Below, in pieces: positions 1 through 11,133 of a stretch of 64,000 bases of DNA. The first letter of the stretch is position 1. Each line of letters starts with the position of its first letter. Source of the stretch: Mesorhabditis belari (lineage: Eukaryota; Nematoda; Chromadorea; Rhabditida; Rhabditidae); contig CAUEEP010000901.1 in the NCBI GenBank assembly GCA_958450365.1, positions 992,001 to 1,056,000 on the forward strand. Direction: 5' to 3'. Under the pieces are notes generated by a model. The model saw only the letters and a list, made by a program, of their open reading frames with translations. It searched no databases and was not told where the DNA came from. The translations under genes were made by a program, and so were the position numbers.

Positions 1-10
1 TATTTTTCAG

Positions 11-800
11 ACGTTTCCAACAACATGGAGATCGCTCACACGGAGATCTTCGGCCCGATCATCGCCATTCAATCGTAAGAAATACTTGTTTACAGTAATT
101 TTTGGTTAAGGATATCATATTTATTAAAAAAAGGTAAAGTATTAGACTTATCTTATCTATAATAATAAGCTTAAGATTCAACGACGAGGCTGACGTTTTG
201 CGGAGAGCCAATGATTCGAGGGTTGGATTAGCTGGTCAGTCTCAACCTACTACTTAAAAATCTTACTTCAAAATTTTACTAATTCAAATTTCTGTTCAAA
301 ATTTCTGTTCAATTAGTTCAATTCCTTTTTTAGGGTATCTCTTCTCTCAAAATATGGCGCAAATTCATCGTGTCACCCAGCGAATGCAAGTGGGAATGAT
401 TGGAGTGAATGAGGGTTCGTTTTCAAAGAGAAACAACCAAGTTTTCCTTTTTTTTTTTCTTCAAATCCTAGTACTCAATAGCTAATTATTGCTTTAAAAC
501 TTTCAAATTCACATTTATTTTTTGAAATTCAGGTTTAATGTCATGTGTTGAGGCAGCGTTTGGTGGAGTTAAGGAAAGCGGTTTGGGGAGAGAGGTTTGC
601 GTTTCGGAATATGATTCTGTTGACTAAAATTTAAAGTTAAAGTTTAAAACTAAGTTTTAAACTAATTTTTAAACTTACTTTTAAACTAAAAACTTTTAAA
701 TCTTGGTCTTAAAATTTGCTCGTAAAACTTGTTTTTCCAGGGTGGCCCGCAAGGCATCGACGAGTTCACTCAGTGGAAATACATTTGTGTGCAGCATTAG
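11..800 (+). CDS. alh-7: Succinate-semialdehyde dehydrogenase, C-terminal part (gene runs in from the left)
   Basis: Mitochondrial-type aldehyde dehydrogenase (ALDH5 family) that oxidises succinate semialdehyde to succinate with NAD(P), the last step of GABA breakdown. Five exons are visible: 11-74, 170-234, 334-414, 533-594 and 741-800, joined in phase, with TAG at 798-800. The readable protein includes TEIFGPI, RVGLAGYLFSQNMAQIHRV, GMIGVNEG and FGGVKESGLGREGG, followed by GIDEFTQWKYICVQH at the C-terminus. These are the conserved substrate-pocket and oligomerisation segments of the SSADH C-terminal third. The catalytic Cys and Glu would lie upstream, outside the window. Most acceptors are TTTCAG-like; exon 170-234 uses the weaker AATAAG. 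A poly(A) signal AATAAA lies at 845-850. The symbol is by orthology to the C. elegans SSADH; another ALDH5-like paralogue is possible. Confidence 0.9.
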
Positions 801-1129
801 TTCAGCGATAATACAATATCCAATTCGTCTCACTGTTCAGTTATAATAAAGAATTTGTCTCATAATCAGATATTTCCCCAAAAAGCAACGATCTATTGGC
901 AATGATATTGAGAACTGTTGGAGAGTTGGAGAGTCGCATTAATCCGGCCTGTACTCGGCATCACTCGGCTTCTGGATATAAATCTCATTAAAGAGTGCAC
1001 GTAAGTTAATAGATATTTTGTAACTAATCGCCTTTCGAATTTTCTTTCCTTGATCTTTCCTTGGTCATTATTCGAACTTTGGTAGTTTTTTATGGCCCAC
1101 CACTCTCTCAACTAACGTTTTCTAAACTA
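801..1129. other. 3' UTR and short spacer
   Basis: Holds the dehydrogenase 3' UTR with its AATAAA at 845-850. I see no further gene before the mariner element at 1130. Confidence 0.6.
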
Positions 1130-1671
1130 TTAGGGTGGTGCAAAAGAAACTGCCGATGGGTATCAGCTCTCATTTATCAGGAACGAGCGATGCGAACGGC
1201 ATCATTTTTTTAATGTTTTGTTTGCATATTTGTTTGCTATTTATTTCGCCATTTGAATTTTTTGTTTGTTGTTTATTTTATTTAAAAATGCTTATATTTT
1301 TGATTTAGATCATGGTCGAGCAAAAGTTTGTGCTACGAGCAGCATTACTGTTTAACTTCAAAATTGGAAAGTCTGCTGCCGAATCGCATCGTTCTCTCTG
1401 TGCTACTTTTGGAGATGGCAGTTTGTCTCTCAGGCAGTGTCAGACTTGGTTTCAACGTTTCCGAGAGGGAGACGAGACTTTGGAAGATTACGAGCACGGT
1501 TCGAGGCCAGAAGTCGTGAACGAGGCCACGCTGAGGGACGTTATTCAGGCCGATCCATGCCAATCTGCTCGAGATCTTGCGAAAATATTCCATTGTGATC
1601 ATGTCACCGTCGAACGCCATCTTTTTTTTGAATTTACCGTCAAATCGGCAGTTTCTTCTGCACCACCCTAA
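1130..1671 (+). mobile_element. 542-bp mariner deletion derivative with intact TIRs
   Basis: The terminal inverted repeats are nearly perfect for about 28 bp. The left end reads TTAGGGTGGTGCAAAAGAAA and the right end is its inverse with one difference. A TA target duplication flanks the element at 1128-1129 and 1672-1673. Only the transposase N-terminus is retained (see the 1312-1671 ORF); the DD34D catalytic region is gone. The matching TIRs and open frame suggest a fairly recent, trans-mobilised copy. Confidence 0.9.
1312..1671 (+). CDS. 119-aa mariner HTH (HTH_48/SETMAR-type) DNA-binding ORF
   Basis: ATG at 1312. The protein carries the mariner N-terminal tandem helix-turn-helix: FNFKIGKSAAESHRSLC, then LSLRQCQTWFQRFREGDETL, then EDYEHGSRPEVVNEATL and DPCQSARDLAKIFHCDHVTV. 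In mariner transposases these helices bind the terminal inverted repeats. Residues from about 104 onward are encoded by the junction and the right TIR, and the frame stays open into the TIR where it stops. There is no catalytic domain, so it cannot transpose itself. A TIR-binding competitor role is possible but is inference. It may equally be an unexpressed relic. Confidence 0.7.
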   Translation: MVEQKFVLRAALLFNFKIGKSAAESHRSLCATFGDGSLSLRQCQTWFQRFREGDETLEDYEHGSRPEVVNEATLRDVIQADPCQSARDLAKIFHCDHVTVERHLFFEFTVKSAVSSAPP

Positions 1672-1974
1672 TAGAACCGTTGTAGAAAAGTGAAGGCGAT
1701 AATACCGTATCGAATACGTCTCACTGTTCAGTTAAAATAAAGTTATAATTGAACTTCAGTTATGATTCGAAAGAAGAAGCGGATGGAAGACAAAGCAAAA
1801 GAATATTGAATAATTAGTTAAGTGTTTTGGTTTGAAAATTTCGAATTCAAGAGTTTTTCGGTGCAATCTGGTGAAGTGAAGTGAATAAGGAGTGAAAATT
1901 TATAAAATACTGCATTAAAGTATTGTAGTTTTAAGTGGGAATTTGAAAATTTACTTTATTTCCTCAAAAACTTA
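1672..1974. other. Intergenic spacer
   Basis: Contains a short sequence (about 1700-1745) resembling the dehydrogenase 3' end near 810-850 (ATACAATATC..CGTCTCACTGTTCAG..AATAAAG), so that 3' UTR segment looks duplicated around the mariner insertion. The minus-strand poly(A) signal of the next gene is at 1955-1960. No gene is seen. Confidence 0.5.
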
Positions 1975-4900
1975 TTATTTTCCCATATTTCCGCCCATAT
2001 CGCCTCCAAAATCGGCTCCATTTTCTTGATTATCGAAGCATTGTTGCTGGAAACCACAGCTTCCATCGGATTGTCTCAAAAATCCGCGAAGACATTGACA
2101 TCCTTGGAAGCAAGCAAAATTGCAAAGCTGAACAAATAAAGAAATCATTTTTTTTTGACAAATTAAATGAATCAGCTCATCTTTGAACTCAAAATAAGTA
2201 CTTTTTCTTATCTTTCTCTAATAGTTGTGCACCCAGAGCGTCGCCTAAATTCCTCGAAATCTCGAGAACCGCTTATCAGAACCTATCGATGTGGGGTCGG
2301 AAAATGTAGCTGACGATGAGATCTAGTGGGGGATTTGAGTGTTGAGCTTCTGTGAAAGCTTGGGAACTGTAAAATAATCATTTGGCTCGGCCGGGGGGAG
2401 GGGGAAAGGGCACTACAATTAGAGAAAATACAGAAGACCGTATTCTCTCTAATAGTAATCCTGGACAACCTAAATTCCTCGAAATCTCAAAAGCCGCTTA
2501 TCAGAACCTATCGATGTGGGGTCGGAAAATGTAGCTGACGATGAGGTCTTGTGGGGGATTTGAGTGTTGAGCTTCTGCAAAAGCTTCGAAACCGTAAAAT
2601 CGTTACCAACTCGGCTCGGTGCGGTGCACTACTATTAGAGAAAATACGGTAACATAAACCAACAAACGACCTGCCAGCTCAAAAGTTCCCATAAATATTG
2701 AACATAAACATAAACAGCCTTTCAAAGAAACGATAATATTCCAATCTTTGTCAACAGGTTTTCACAGTTTCTCTAGAAAGTTTAGAACTCTTCAATTATA
2801 TCACCCAACATAAAATCATCATATACTAGCCTTTATATATGTCGTAGCCGATTATGAATGAAATTTTTTGGCAAATCTTTCTAGTAGAGCAACCCTTTAA
2901 TGTATGAGGACAATATTATATCATCTTGTAGCAAATTGAATTCTGCGTCGATTGGTACCAAATTTGTGAGTTTAGGTTAAAAATTGCTGGCGCTACAACG
3001 TTTCATTCAAAATCGGCGGGACCCCCGTGGCCGAATTTCAGCCGATTATGAATGAGTGGGTCTAGGAGCGTCCAACCATCAAGTATTTGGTATCATTCAA
3101 AGCAGAATCATTAATAATTATGTTAAATTTTTTAAATTAGAAAGATTTGATAAAAAGAAAAAAAATTAGAGCAAAAAACTGTTTGTTCAAGAGGAAACTT
3201 TGAGGCCCCATAATTTTTTTTCCTTTTATCCAATCTTTCTAATTTTAAAAATTTAACATAATTATTAATGATTCTGCGTTGAATGATACCAAATACTTGA
3301 TGGCTGGACGCTCCTAGACCCACTCATTCATAATCGGCCACGACATATATCACACTATCATAGTATACAAACTATCAAAGCCTCATTATACCACCACCTT
3401 CAACCCAACATTAACACTCACAATTCCTTAGGGACTTTAGCAGTGATGTACTTGAGATGATCTAACGGTAATGCGGACCCTAGTGCGTTTGTTTCTTTTA
3501 TTATAATGGGAAAGTATCGAAAGGCTTCACCTGTGGATTCGGATTGTCACAAGAGGGCTCACATCGTGTTCCACACGTCACCCATTCCTCGTTCATACCA
3601 CAAGCTAAATTTCGGGCAAGTTTTGTATCATTTTAAATGCCCTACCTTTAAAACCTTTTCCTTGATTCCCATTGCAAGCGTCCATCGTGTCACAAGTTCC
3701 GTCGGCTTGGCGGAAAAGTCCTTGAAGACATTGGCAACCTTGGAAACAATCAGCGGTGCATATCTGAACAATTAATCTTTGAATAGGTTGTCATTTTTAT
3801 ATCTTATCAGCTGCTCTGAGCGTTCACTACGCGGCCGCACGAAAATTTTACCTAAAGGTACTAATGGTATGCAGGAAAAAATCTGATTGTAGATTCGGAT
3901 TCCTCGCTCCCGAAAACCCCCGTGTACAAATTTTCAGCTTTCTAGCTAACTTTGTTGTAATTTTGCGTTAACGTATTTTGTATTATCGCGTAGGCATGAC
4001 AGACAAACGGACGGACAAACGTTTTATTTATTTTTTATATATAGTAGATTTATTTTGGGATTAAAATGAATTCAAATGATTGACTGTTTAGAAAATACAG
4101 CACTCTTGAGGAACGCTTTTAATTTTAACGGGGGTGAGACAAATGCGACCTTTTTTTTGCTGGAAAAGGCCTTAGGAAAGGTCGTAGAGCTTCAAAAATG
4201 TTTTCATAGAAGGGAATCGTATGCGTAGATTCCGAATTTCGACAAATCAGACCTCGCTGACACGTCGAATTTGGGCTAAAAGGTAAAACGCTTATCCGCA
4301 GTTTTTTGCCTTTTAGCCCAAATTCGACGTGTCAGCGAGGTCTGATTTGTCGAAATTCGGAATCTACGCATACGATTCCCTTCTATGAAAACATTTTTGA
4401 AGCTCTACGACCTTGCCTAAGGCCTTTTCCAGCAAAAAAAAGGTGCGCAAATGTCCAGGTGCGCAAAAAAAGGTCGCATTTGTCTCACCCCCATTTTAAC
4501 TATTTTTCAGTTGTTCTTAGATCAATTTATGTACGAAAAGTAATAGATAATCACTTTTTCGATTGAAAAATCATCATAGAAAGATTAGATTTTCGTTTTT
4601 CTTCTTGTTTTTATTGCTGTTGTTGCTGTTGTTGTTATATGTTGTCAACCTGTGGAACGGGAATCGCACATGACGGCTCACAACGCGATGCGCATGGCCC
4701 AACCCATTGCTCTTTTGACGAACAAACTGCAAATCACAAATTGATCAGCTTTTATCATCATCAAATTTCATTACAAGAACTCTTTCCAAACCAAATCAGC
4801 TCAAATTCTTGAACAATTTTTTTGTCAAATTTTGATCAGCATAGACCAACCGTTGAACACCGGCTTTGGCTGAGGCTGAGGGAAATTCGAAGGCAACTGC

Positions 4901-7543
4901 TGGAAGGCTGAAACTCGAATTAAACCCAATAATAATTCTGAAGTTTTAAACAGATATTTTTGGGTAATTCTTAATTTTAACGACTAGCTTTACTGAAAAC
5001 GAACCACCAAATCCGGGTGATGGCTGTGGAACGGGTTGTATCATCGGTGCCGGGAATTCGGAGCCTAAAAGCTATAAGCTCAATAACAGGAATTTTGCTT
5101 AAAGTTTATTTATAAGTTTTAAGATTATATTTTTGATATTTTTAAAATCAAACTTTTATATTTAACTATCCATAGCGCCAAAGTTTGAGTTCGGTTGCGG
5201 GCAAGGAATTTGTGGAGGGATTTTGTGGTGAGGGAAAGGAAAACTTTAGCAACTCATTTTTCCATTCAACTTTTACGTTACGATTTTGTGATTTCTTTAC
5301 GTTACTTTTACGGTTTTTTCAATAATGGTTTAGTTTTTGAAAACTGACCTCCAAACCCTGCAGGTCTTGACGGTCCTTCATTGTTCATTGGCCCTTGTTG
5401 ACCTAACAAATTTTGATATGAAATATTTCATAGAAATTAGATATTTATTGCGCTAATTTCGGTCGACTTTTGCACAAAAACGTTTAACCAAAAAATTTAC
5501 ATGTCCATTTGTTGAGGGATGAAGATTTAGCATAGCTTTACTTCAAACGAGTTACTTCTAACTCGAGGTATAGGAATTGAATCGACTTGTAATTGCTTTT
5601 AAAAGAATCCTCATTAAATTTGGTTATAGAAAAGTAGACTTGGTTTTGTATACTTATGTATTGGAAGATAGAGGAAATTTGAGTCGAAGTTGACCTTCTA
5701 AAGTATAGGGTATACTAGTATACCCTATACTTTAGAGGGTAAACTATATAAACCAGTATAGGGTTGGTGAATTGAAAACTGCTAGCTATTGTCATAGGTG
5801 ACAGTTTGAGCATTTTCTTCAAAAGAAACCCATTTTGGTGTCAATAGAAAAGTTGTAGAAAATCAAAAATCAAGCTTATATCCAAATTTTCAGAACAATT
5901 CAAAAACTGGTTCTCAAGAAATGCCAAATTCACGAATTTTCACAAAACTTGCATTTTAAGCGAAACTACTAAGTGTATCTTTTTGGAAATTTGGCTATAA
6001 GCCTAATTTTTGATTCTCTACAACTTTTCTATTGACACCAAAAGGGGTTTCTTTTGAAGAAAGTGCTCAAACTGTGCTGACAGCTGACATCTCCAGTCCT
6101 CCATTTTTGAGTCTCACACTTGTCTCACACACAAACCAAAATCCTACTACGAAAGAGGAATCCGCAAATTGCTTGTAAAATGGGCAGAAGTCGTTAATAA
6201 TAATGGAGATTATTTCGAATGAATTTATGGTTTTATGTTTAATAAAATTTTAGTTCAAAGTCCGGCAGTTCTCAATTCACCAACCCAATAGAAATTACTA
6301 ATCAAATTTGCAGAATTACTTGACTCGTTACTCACTTTTCAACAAGTTTCTCCTCCTTTTTGAGGGTATTTTGAGGGTATTCAAGTGCTTTTGTTGGATT
6401 CACATCCGGTTTTTAACGTCATTAAGCTTTTTTTTGGTCTATAACTATTATTTAAAGTCTTTGAAAGTCTTTAAAAACTTGGCGATTTTGCTATCAGAGA
6501 GTTGACAAATCCGAAAAAATGAAAAATTTTGTTTAAAAGGGTTCTTCTATTGGAATAAATACGGTAGTTTTAGGAAACTTCAAGTTTCATTTCATTTCAA
6601 ACCTCCAAATCCAGGTTGTCCTTGGGGTCCTTGATTTGCTGGTGGTTGATTGTTCATCAAAGGTTGTTGTGGTCCTTGATCTAAAGACTTCTTATTGCAA
6701 TAAATCCTTGTAGATGTAGTAGATTAGATCCTTTTTATTGACGAACCACCTCCAAATCCCGGCTTTGAATTTGGTGGCGGTTGGGGGAAGTTTATTGGTG
6801 GTTGTTGAGGTGGCGCACCTGAGAAACTTATTGAAATGAGTTTTTGATAAGCAAAGTGTAATTATACCTGGCAAACCCTCAAATCTGGATTCATCTTGTT
6901 GATCGGCTGGCAGAAATGCGGAAGGTGAGGGAAAGTCTGAGCCTTCGCCTGTTTATTAGAAATTGATGGTATAAAACTCGATAGCAGAACTGCACCAATT
7001 TGATCTAGTCCAGGTAGGCTGGATTGATTCAATTGGTTCAGCCTGGGATCCAGCTCCAAGTTAGACTTATAGTTCGTAACAAAATTCATAATAATATGGC
7101 CTAGACTTGAGTCTGGCTCTGAAGTAAGAAGGCCGGCAGAGCTCATGATATTCAAGTTCCACTATACTAACAAGTTGGGTTAACTATAAGTAATAGTTAG
7201 GTCTTCTCCTTCTCCTAATCGTTAGCCCTTCTCCTTCACCTAATAGTTAGTGCTTCTCCTTTTCCTAATCGTTAGGCCTTCTCCTTCTAATAGCTAGCCC
7301 TTCTCCTACTCCCAACCATTAGCTCTTCTCCTTCTACTATGAGTACCTCTTTTCACTAGTAAAAAAACAGATTTGGGTCCCTTGTAAGTAGAAATATTCA
7401 ATTTTTGATTCAAACAAACCCCCGAATCCGGCAGATCCATGGAATCGACCTCCTCTACCTTCATCCATTCCCATTCCTCTTCGATCTCCATGATGTTGAG
7501 CAAAACCAACAGCGAAAAGAATAGAAACGATTGTAATCCACAT
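1975..7543 (-). CDS. Secreted protein with Pro/Gln-rich repeat exons and two TIL (trypsin-inhibitor-like) domains
   Basis: Predicted 314-aa secreted serine-protease-inhibitor-like protein. Exons on the minus strand: 7420-7543, 6868-6948, 6750-6818, 6603-6680, 5349-5402, 5005-5064, 4851-4907, 4650-4726, 3646-3763, 3531-3604, 1975-2127; all phases agree. The N-terminus MWITIVSILFAVGFAQ is a signal peptide. Six small exons then encode Pro/Gln/Gly-rich blocks, most ending GFG. Two ten-cysteine TIL domains follow, each split by an intron after the fourth cysteine (CEPSC | C..CFQGCQC). The C-terminal tail is GGDMGG-rich. AATAAA is at 1955-1960. TIL proteins typically present a reactive loop to trypsin- or chymotrypsin-like proteases; the target here is unknown. 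The last intron (2128-3530) is filled by repeats. A possible further exon at 5174-5235 looks dead. Confidence 0.8.
2246..2645. repeat. Two tandem copies of a dispersed repeat in the last intron
   Basis: Copies at about 2246-2370 and 2471-2645 share CCTAAATTCCTCGAAATCTC, the segment GATGTGGGGTCGGAAAATG and GGGGGATTTGAGTGTTGAGC. The same unit recurs in the other orientation at about 60035-60165, with a partial copy at 60350-60445. Copies end near GCACTACTATTAGAGAAAAT. No coding potential is seen. Confidence 0.75.
2834..3350. mobile_element. Palindromic MITE with TATATATGTCG termini
   Basis: Starts TATATATGTCGTAGCCGATT and ends with the inverse GGCCACGACATATAT. The inner part, about 3046-3335, is a near-perfect inverted repeat whose arms include GAGTGGGTCTAGGAGCGTCC and its inverse. 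Transcribed, it would fold into a long hairpin. It shares its ends with the 55900-56140 element. Confidence 0.75.
3830..4050. repeat. Unclassified dispersed repeat end (GACGGACAAACG...ATATATAGTAGATT)
   Basis: The segment ends GACAAACGGACGGACAAACG followed by an A/T run and TATATATAGTAGATT. The terminal TCTACTATATATAAAA also occurs at about 57897-57912, and a GACGGA-type motif lies beside the 55900-56140 palindrome. This looks like the end of a mobile element, but I cannot assign the class. Confidence 0.45.
4130..4492. mobile_element. Palindromic MITE, GGGTGAGACAAATGCGACC family
   Basis: Arms of about 150 bp surround a short loop near 4280-4310. The ends read GGGGTGAGACAAATGCGACC and the inverse. 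An internal TGCGCAAATGTCC motif is shared with the larger relative at 56884-57370. It lies in the intron between the two halves of the first TIL domain. Confidence 0.8.
5174..5235 (-). pseudogene. Decayed Pro-rich exon of the two-TIL gene
   Basis: The minus strand reads FPHHKIPPQIPCPQPNSNFG, like the neighbouring Pro/Gln-rich exons that end GFG. The splice donor expected right after the GFG-like end is CT instead of GT, and no in-phase acceptor lies upstream. Its neighbours are all phase 1-1, so skipping it keeps the frame. Confidence 0.5.
5697..5736. repeat. 40-bp perfect palindrome
   Basis: Two 20-bp arms meet at ACTAGT (centre 5716/5717) with no loop. It sits in an intron 22 bp from the end of a mariner-derived element. 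Confidence 0.9.
5759..6288 (+). mobile_element. Mariner-derived MITE (family A) with transposase C-terminus remnant
   Basis: TA duplications flank it at 5757-5758 and 6289-6290. TIRs are of the TTGGGTTGGTGAATTGAAAA type (left end here TAGGGTTGG). The right part encodes a mariner C-terminus on the plus strand, [13 protein letters not shown]. The rest of the transposase has been replaced by an internal palindrome (arms from about 5800 and 6000) found in all family A copies. Confidence 0.85.
7194..7335. repeat. Imperfect tandem repeat in intron 1
   Basis: About five diverged copies of a roughly 28-31-bp unit containing TTAG..CTTCTCCTTCTCCTAA lie just downstream of the first exon of the two-TIL gene. 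No coding role is seen. Confidence 0.6.
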
Positions 7544-8996
7544 TTTTTGAAGAATATCTTTTCCCAAAAATCTCTCCTTTTGTCCCGAATTTAAATGTGA
7601 ATCGCTCAATGTTTTGACGGAAAAAAATTCGAAATGATGAACAGCGCACGTTTGATTTGAAATGATTTACAGGCAATTCAAGGGATCATCAAATCAAATT
7701 CGATACAATTTCTCGAATTCAAAAGTTATTCGATGCAAATTCCCGTAAAGGAAACATCAATTCGAGCAAACATCGTTCTAGACCACAATTCAACCATTTC
7801 TCCTTTCAACTATTCTAGAGTTTCTTCTCTCAAATAGCTTGTTTTCTAAAAAGTGTCAACTGTTGAAAACCCACCGTGATTTGTTAAGTTTTAACCCGAA
7901 TTGATGTTTGCATCATCAACATCATCGTCAACATCAAGTTTCCTACAAACGATAGCTTTCAAACAAAATCAATCGATTCATTTCCAAAAACGATCAAACT
8001 GAGCTGTTGATTGAATTCGGATTTGCATTGACATCTCTTCACGGATCCGAATTGACTTGAGGTGGAACTGGATCACAGGAGAGTTCACGTTTTAGGCCAC
8101 AATTCAACCATTTCTCCTTTCAACTATTCTAGAGTTTCTTCTCTCTTGTTTTCTAAAAAGTGTCAACTGTTGAAAACCCACCGTGATTTGCTAAGCTTTT
8201 ATCCAAGCTTATCTTTTTTCTTTTCCCTTTCCGCCGTTTTAGCACAAATTTTATCGATTTCAATCTATCTTTGCTTGATTTATCTACGCTCAAATGTTAG
8301 CCGGATAGGATTGGATTGGATTGGATTGGATTGGATTGGATTGGATTGGATTGGATTGGATTGGATTGGATTGGATTGGATCGGATTCAATTCGATGAAT
8401 GATTTCATCGGATTATCGAATAGCAAGTCTAACGCGTAGTAAAAACTAATTTCAACTGAATCATGTTGCTTTTTAATGTCTACTTATCGTTTCTTCTTGG
8501 CTCAGATTACGGTAGCTGAGGTGTACTCTAAGAGATCCTCCAAGAGATACCCCCCGGTGACTTTAGCTAGATCTCCGTGGTTTGCTCTTTATATTCCCAA
8601 GAGGTTATGTTACAAAAAGCTTTACAATTACGGTAGAAAGATGATCGGATAGTTTGCATTTGAAATAAAACCAAAAGTAAATGCTAGGTACAAAAAAGTA
8701 TAATCTTTGAGCTAATCCGATCCTTTCTGTCCGATGGATCGGATCGGCTCGGATTCAATTCGATAGAGGCTTTTATGGATAAATCCGAGATATCGATCGG
8801 ATTGATCCAATAGGGATTTTGATCGGATCGGATTCAATCCGATAGAAGCTTTTGTCGGATCGGATCGGATCGTGTCATCATCCGAGGCAATCCGATCCGT
8901 TGTAATCCGGATTCGATCCATTGGATTGCAAGTCTGATTGTTATGCATTCTCGTCATAAACTTGCGCATCAACAAGTTCAAATCAATATTTATTCT
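7544..8996. other. Intergenic region between the two large TIL genes
   Basis: Holds a direct repeat (about 7783-7885 and 8099-8195; shared TTTCTCCTTTCAACTATTCT), a GGATT pentamer array, a dispersed repeat at 8468-8615 whose inverted copy is at 12490-12650, and a degenerate GATCGGAT-rich stretch at 8715-8935. No convincing gene. Confidence 0.6.
8308..8382. repeat. (GGATT)n pentanucleotide microsatellite
   Basis: About 15 uninterrupted GGATT units. The reading frame through it (WIGLD repeats) is an artefact. Confidence 0.95.
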
Positions 8997-11083
8997 CTAA
9001 TCATCTCCACCCATATCTCCACCCATATCTCCTCCATCCATCATTCCTGGGCATTGCTGAAGGATATCACAAGTTCCATCGGGTTGTCGGAAGAATCCTT
9101 GTTGGCATTGGCATCCTTGGAAGCAGCCGGTTGTGCAAACCTGAAAAAGAAAAGTAGGAGAATAAAATAACTTTGTAAAACTATCGTCACCGATAATTTC
9201 CATTCGATTATCTCAATTTTTGATATAATTGAGAAATGGGATCATAGAATGAAACGAAAATTGAGCTGTTTGAATGAAAACTGGCGCTAGCTGGCGCTGA
9301 ATGAAAACTGGCGCTGAAGGAAAACTGGCGCTGAATGAAAACTGGTGCTAGCTGGCGCTGAGTGAAAACTGGCGCTAGAAAACGCTTTAATAACGGTAGT
9401 TTTTCAAAAATGAATCTCTTTTAAAAGCAAATTCCCGTAATCAAGCCTATTAGCTGAATATCAATTTCGAATTGACAACCTGTGGAACTGGATTGTCGCA
9501 AGAGGGCTCACATTGAGATCCGCAGTTCATCCATTGCTCGTTGATGGCGCACGCTGGAAACTCATTCCTTTGCAAAATCATTTAATTAAAAATTTTAATC
9601 TAACTTTAAGCAACTTTAAGCAACTTTAAGCAACTTTAAACATTCAAAAATTCAAACACTTCAAGCATTTTTAATTAGATTTAAGGCTTTAAGACTTATT
9701 AAGTATTAACTGATTGATGGTGTTGCCATAGGAGGACAGTTCTCAGCCGTATCACACGTCCCATCGGCTTTACGCACCAATCCCGGAAGACATTGACATC
9801 CGTTTTGACAGTTCACTGTACAGAACTGAAAAAAAATGAATTGAAAATTGAGTTCAATGTCGGATTTTTGCCTAATTGTATTCATAAATTACGTTTTTCA
9901 CTCAAATTCTCAAGAGTTTACTTCAAAATCGCTATTTTTATATCATCAAACTTTCATTTCGTTTATGAAAAAAAATCATTACTATAGATAAAATGAAATA
10001 ATTTGGATGAAAGCTAGCTTAGTGTTGGGCTGTTGAAGCTAAATATTCTTCGGATATCATTGGATGCGCCAAGTCTTTCTCTGTCGATTGGTATAAAAAC
10101 TATTTGAATTGAACAGCCCAACTACAAGAAATTTGAGCCTAAAGTTAGATTGTCAATGGAGGGCAGGGTTGTGGGACAAACGCCCTTTGCCATGGAATAC
10201 TTTGAGCTCAAATATCTTGGTGTTAGGGTGTTCAATTCAAATCTTCTTTGTATCATTGGATGCGCCAAGTCTTTCTCTGTCGATTGGTATAAAAACTATT
10301 TGAATTGAACAGCCCAACACCAAGATATTTGAGTTTAAAGTTGAATTGCCAATGGTAAGGGGCGGGCGCGTATCCCACAAACCCGCTCCCCCTGCCATTG
10401 ACAATCTAACTTTGAGCTCAAATATCTTGGTGTTAGGGTGTTCAATTTAAATCTTCTTGGTATCATTGGATGCGCCAAGTCTTTCTCTGTCAATTAGTAC
10501 AAAAACAATTCAAATTGAACAGCCCAACACCAAGATATTTGAGTTTAAAGTTAGATTGTCAATGGCAGAGGGGGCGGGTTTGTGGAGCAGTAAAAAAAGA
10601 AAAAGGGTAGCGGTAAAAATATCTACGAACCATGGGTTTTTGATTGTCACAAGTGGCTTCACAGCTCGACGCGCACAAGCCAACCCATTGCTCGTTCACG
10701 TTGCACGCTGAACTTGTGTTTTGAGAGTATTTTCACTGTTTGAGTTGGATTATTCTTGAAAAAAAAATCTAACTTTAAACTGATCACTACCAAAAAAGTA
10801 AAGAATTTTTTGGCTTCAGTTTCACCTAGACGCATCATGATCTATTCCAGTAATCTCAAAACATTTTTGGCCGTTTAGCAAAGCCATTTTTAAATGGAAC
10901 TCTTCTTCATTTAGTCTAAAAATAAACAAAACTCAAAACAAAAACAAAACCTTGAGGAGGTGAGCCTAAATCGATTTGTCCGGGATTCACAAGCACTTCC
11001 CCGACATCATGCGGATCCGCGATTTGTTGCGGAAATTGGGCAAATCCAACGACGAACAAAGCCGAAAAGACGACACTTCTCAT
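8997..11083 (-). CDS. Secreted two-domain TIL protease-inhibitor-like protein
   Basis: Predicted 180-aa secreted protein in five exons: 10951-11083, 10631-10707, 9711-9825, 9480-9553, 8997-9140; phases agree and the total is 543 nt. I start at the ATG at 11081-11083 because it opens the signal peptide MRSVVFSALFVVGFAQ; an upstream in-frame start would put charged residues in front. A TATAAATA box lies at 11126-11133. After a short linker come two complete ten-cysteine TIL domains, the first starting CNVNEQWVGLCASSCEATC and the second CAINEQWMNCGSQCEPSC. Each is split by a phase-0 intron after cysteine 4. The tail is GGDMGGDMGGDD. The minus-strand poly(A) signal is at 8989-8994. It is the closest paralogue of the 1975-7543 gene but lacks the Pro/Gln exons. 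The protease target is unknown. Confidence 0.87.
9274..9374. repeat. Short tandem repeat in the last intron
   Basis: Imperfect repeats of GAATGAAAACTGGCGCT with a few GCTAGCTGGCGCT variants. Confidence 0.7.
10040..10565. repeat. Three-fold repeated inverted unit in intron 2
   Basis: Units contain ATTGGATGCGCCAAGTCTTT and AACAGCCCAAC plus its inverse near GTTAGGGTGTTCAAT. Successive units alternate as inverted repeats centred on GC-rich segments at about 10175 and 10370. It fills the intron 9826-10630. Confidence 0.7.
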
Positions 11084-11125
11084 GGTTGAGAGATCAAGAA
11101 TCTGTCCTTCTTCAAAATCCACAAA

Positions 11126-11133
11126 TATTTATA
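11126..11133 (-). promoter_or_regulatory. TATA box of the two-TIL gene
   Basis: Minus-strand TATAAATA, 43 nt upstream of the signal-peptide ATG. The same box occurs in front of both single-TIL genes. Confidence 0.6.

Noticed and set aside
7337..7676. Longer starts upstream of MWITIVSIL in the first TIL gene
   Set aside because: They place charged sequence ahead of a clean signal peptide; the internal ATG at 7541-7543 is the better start.
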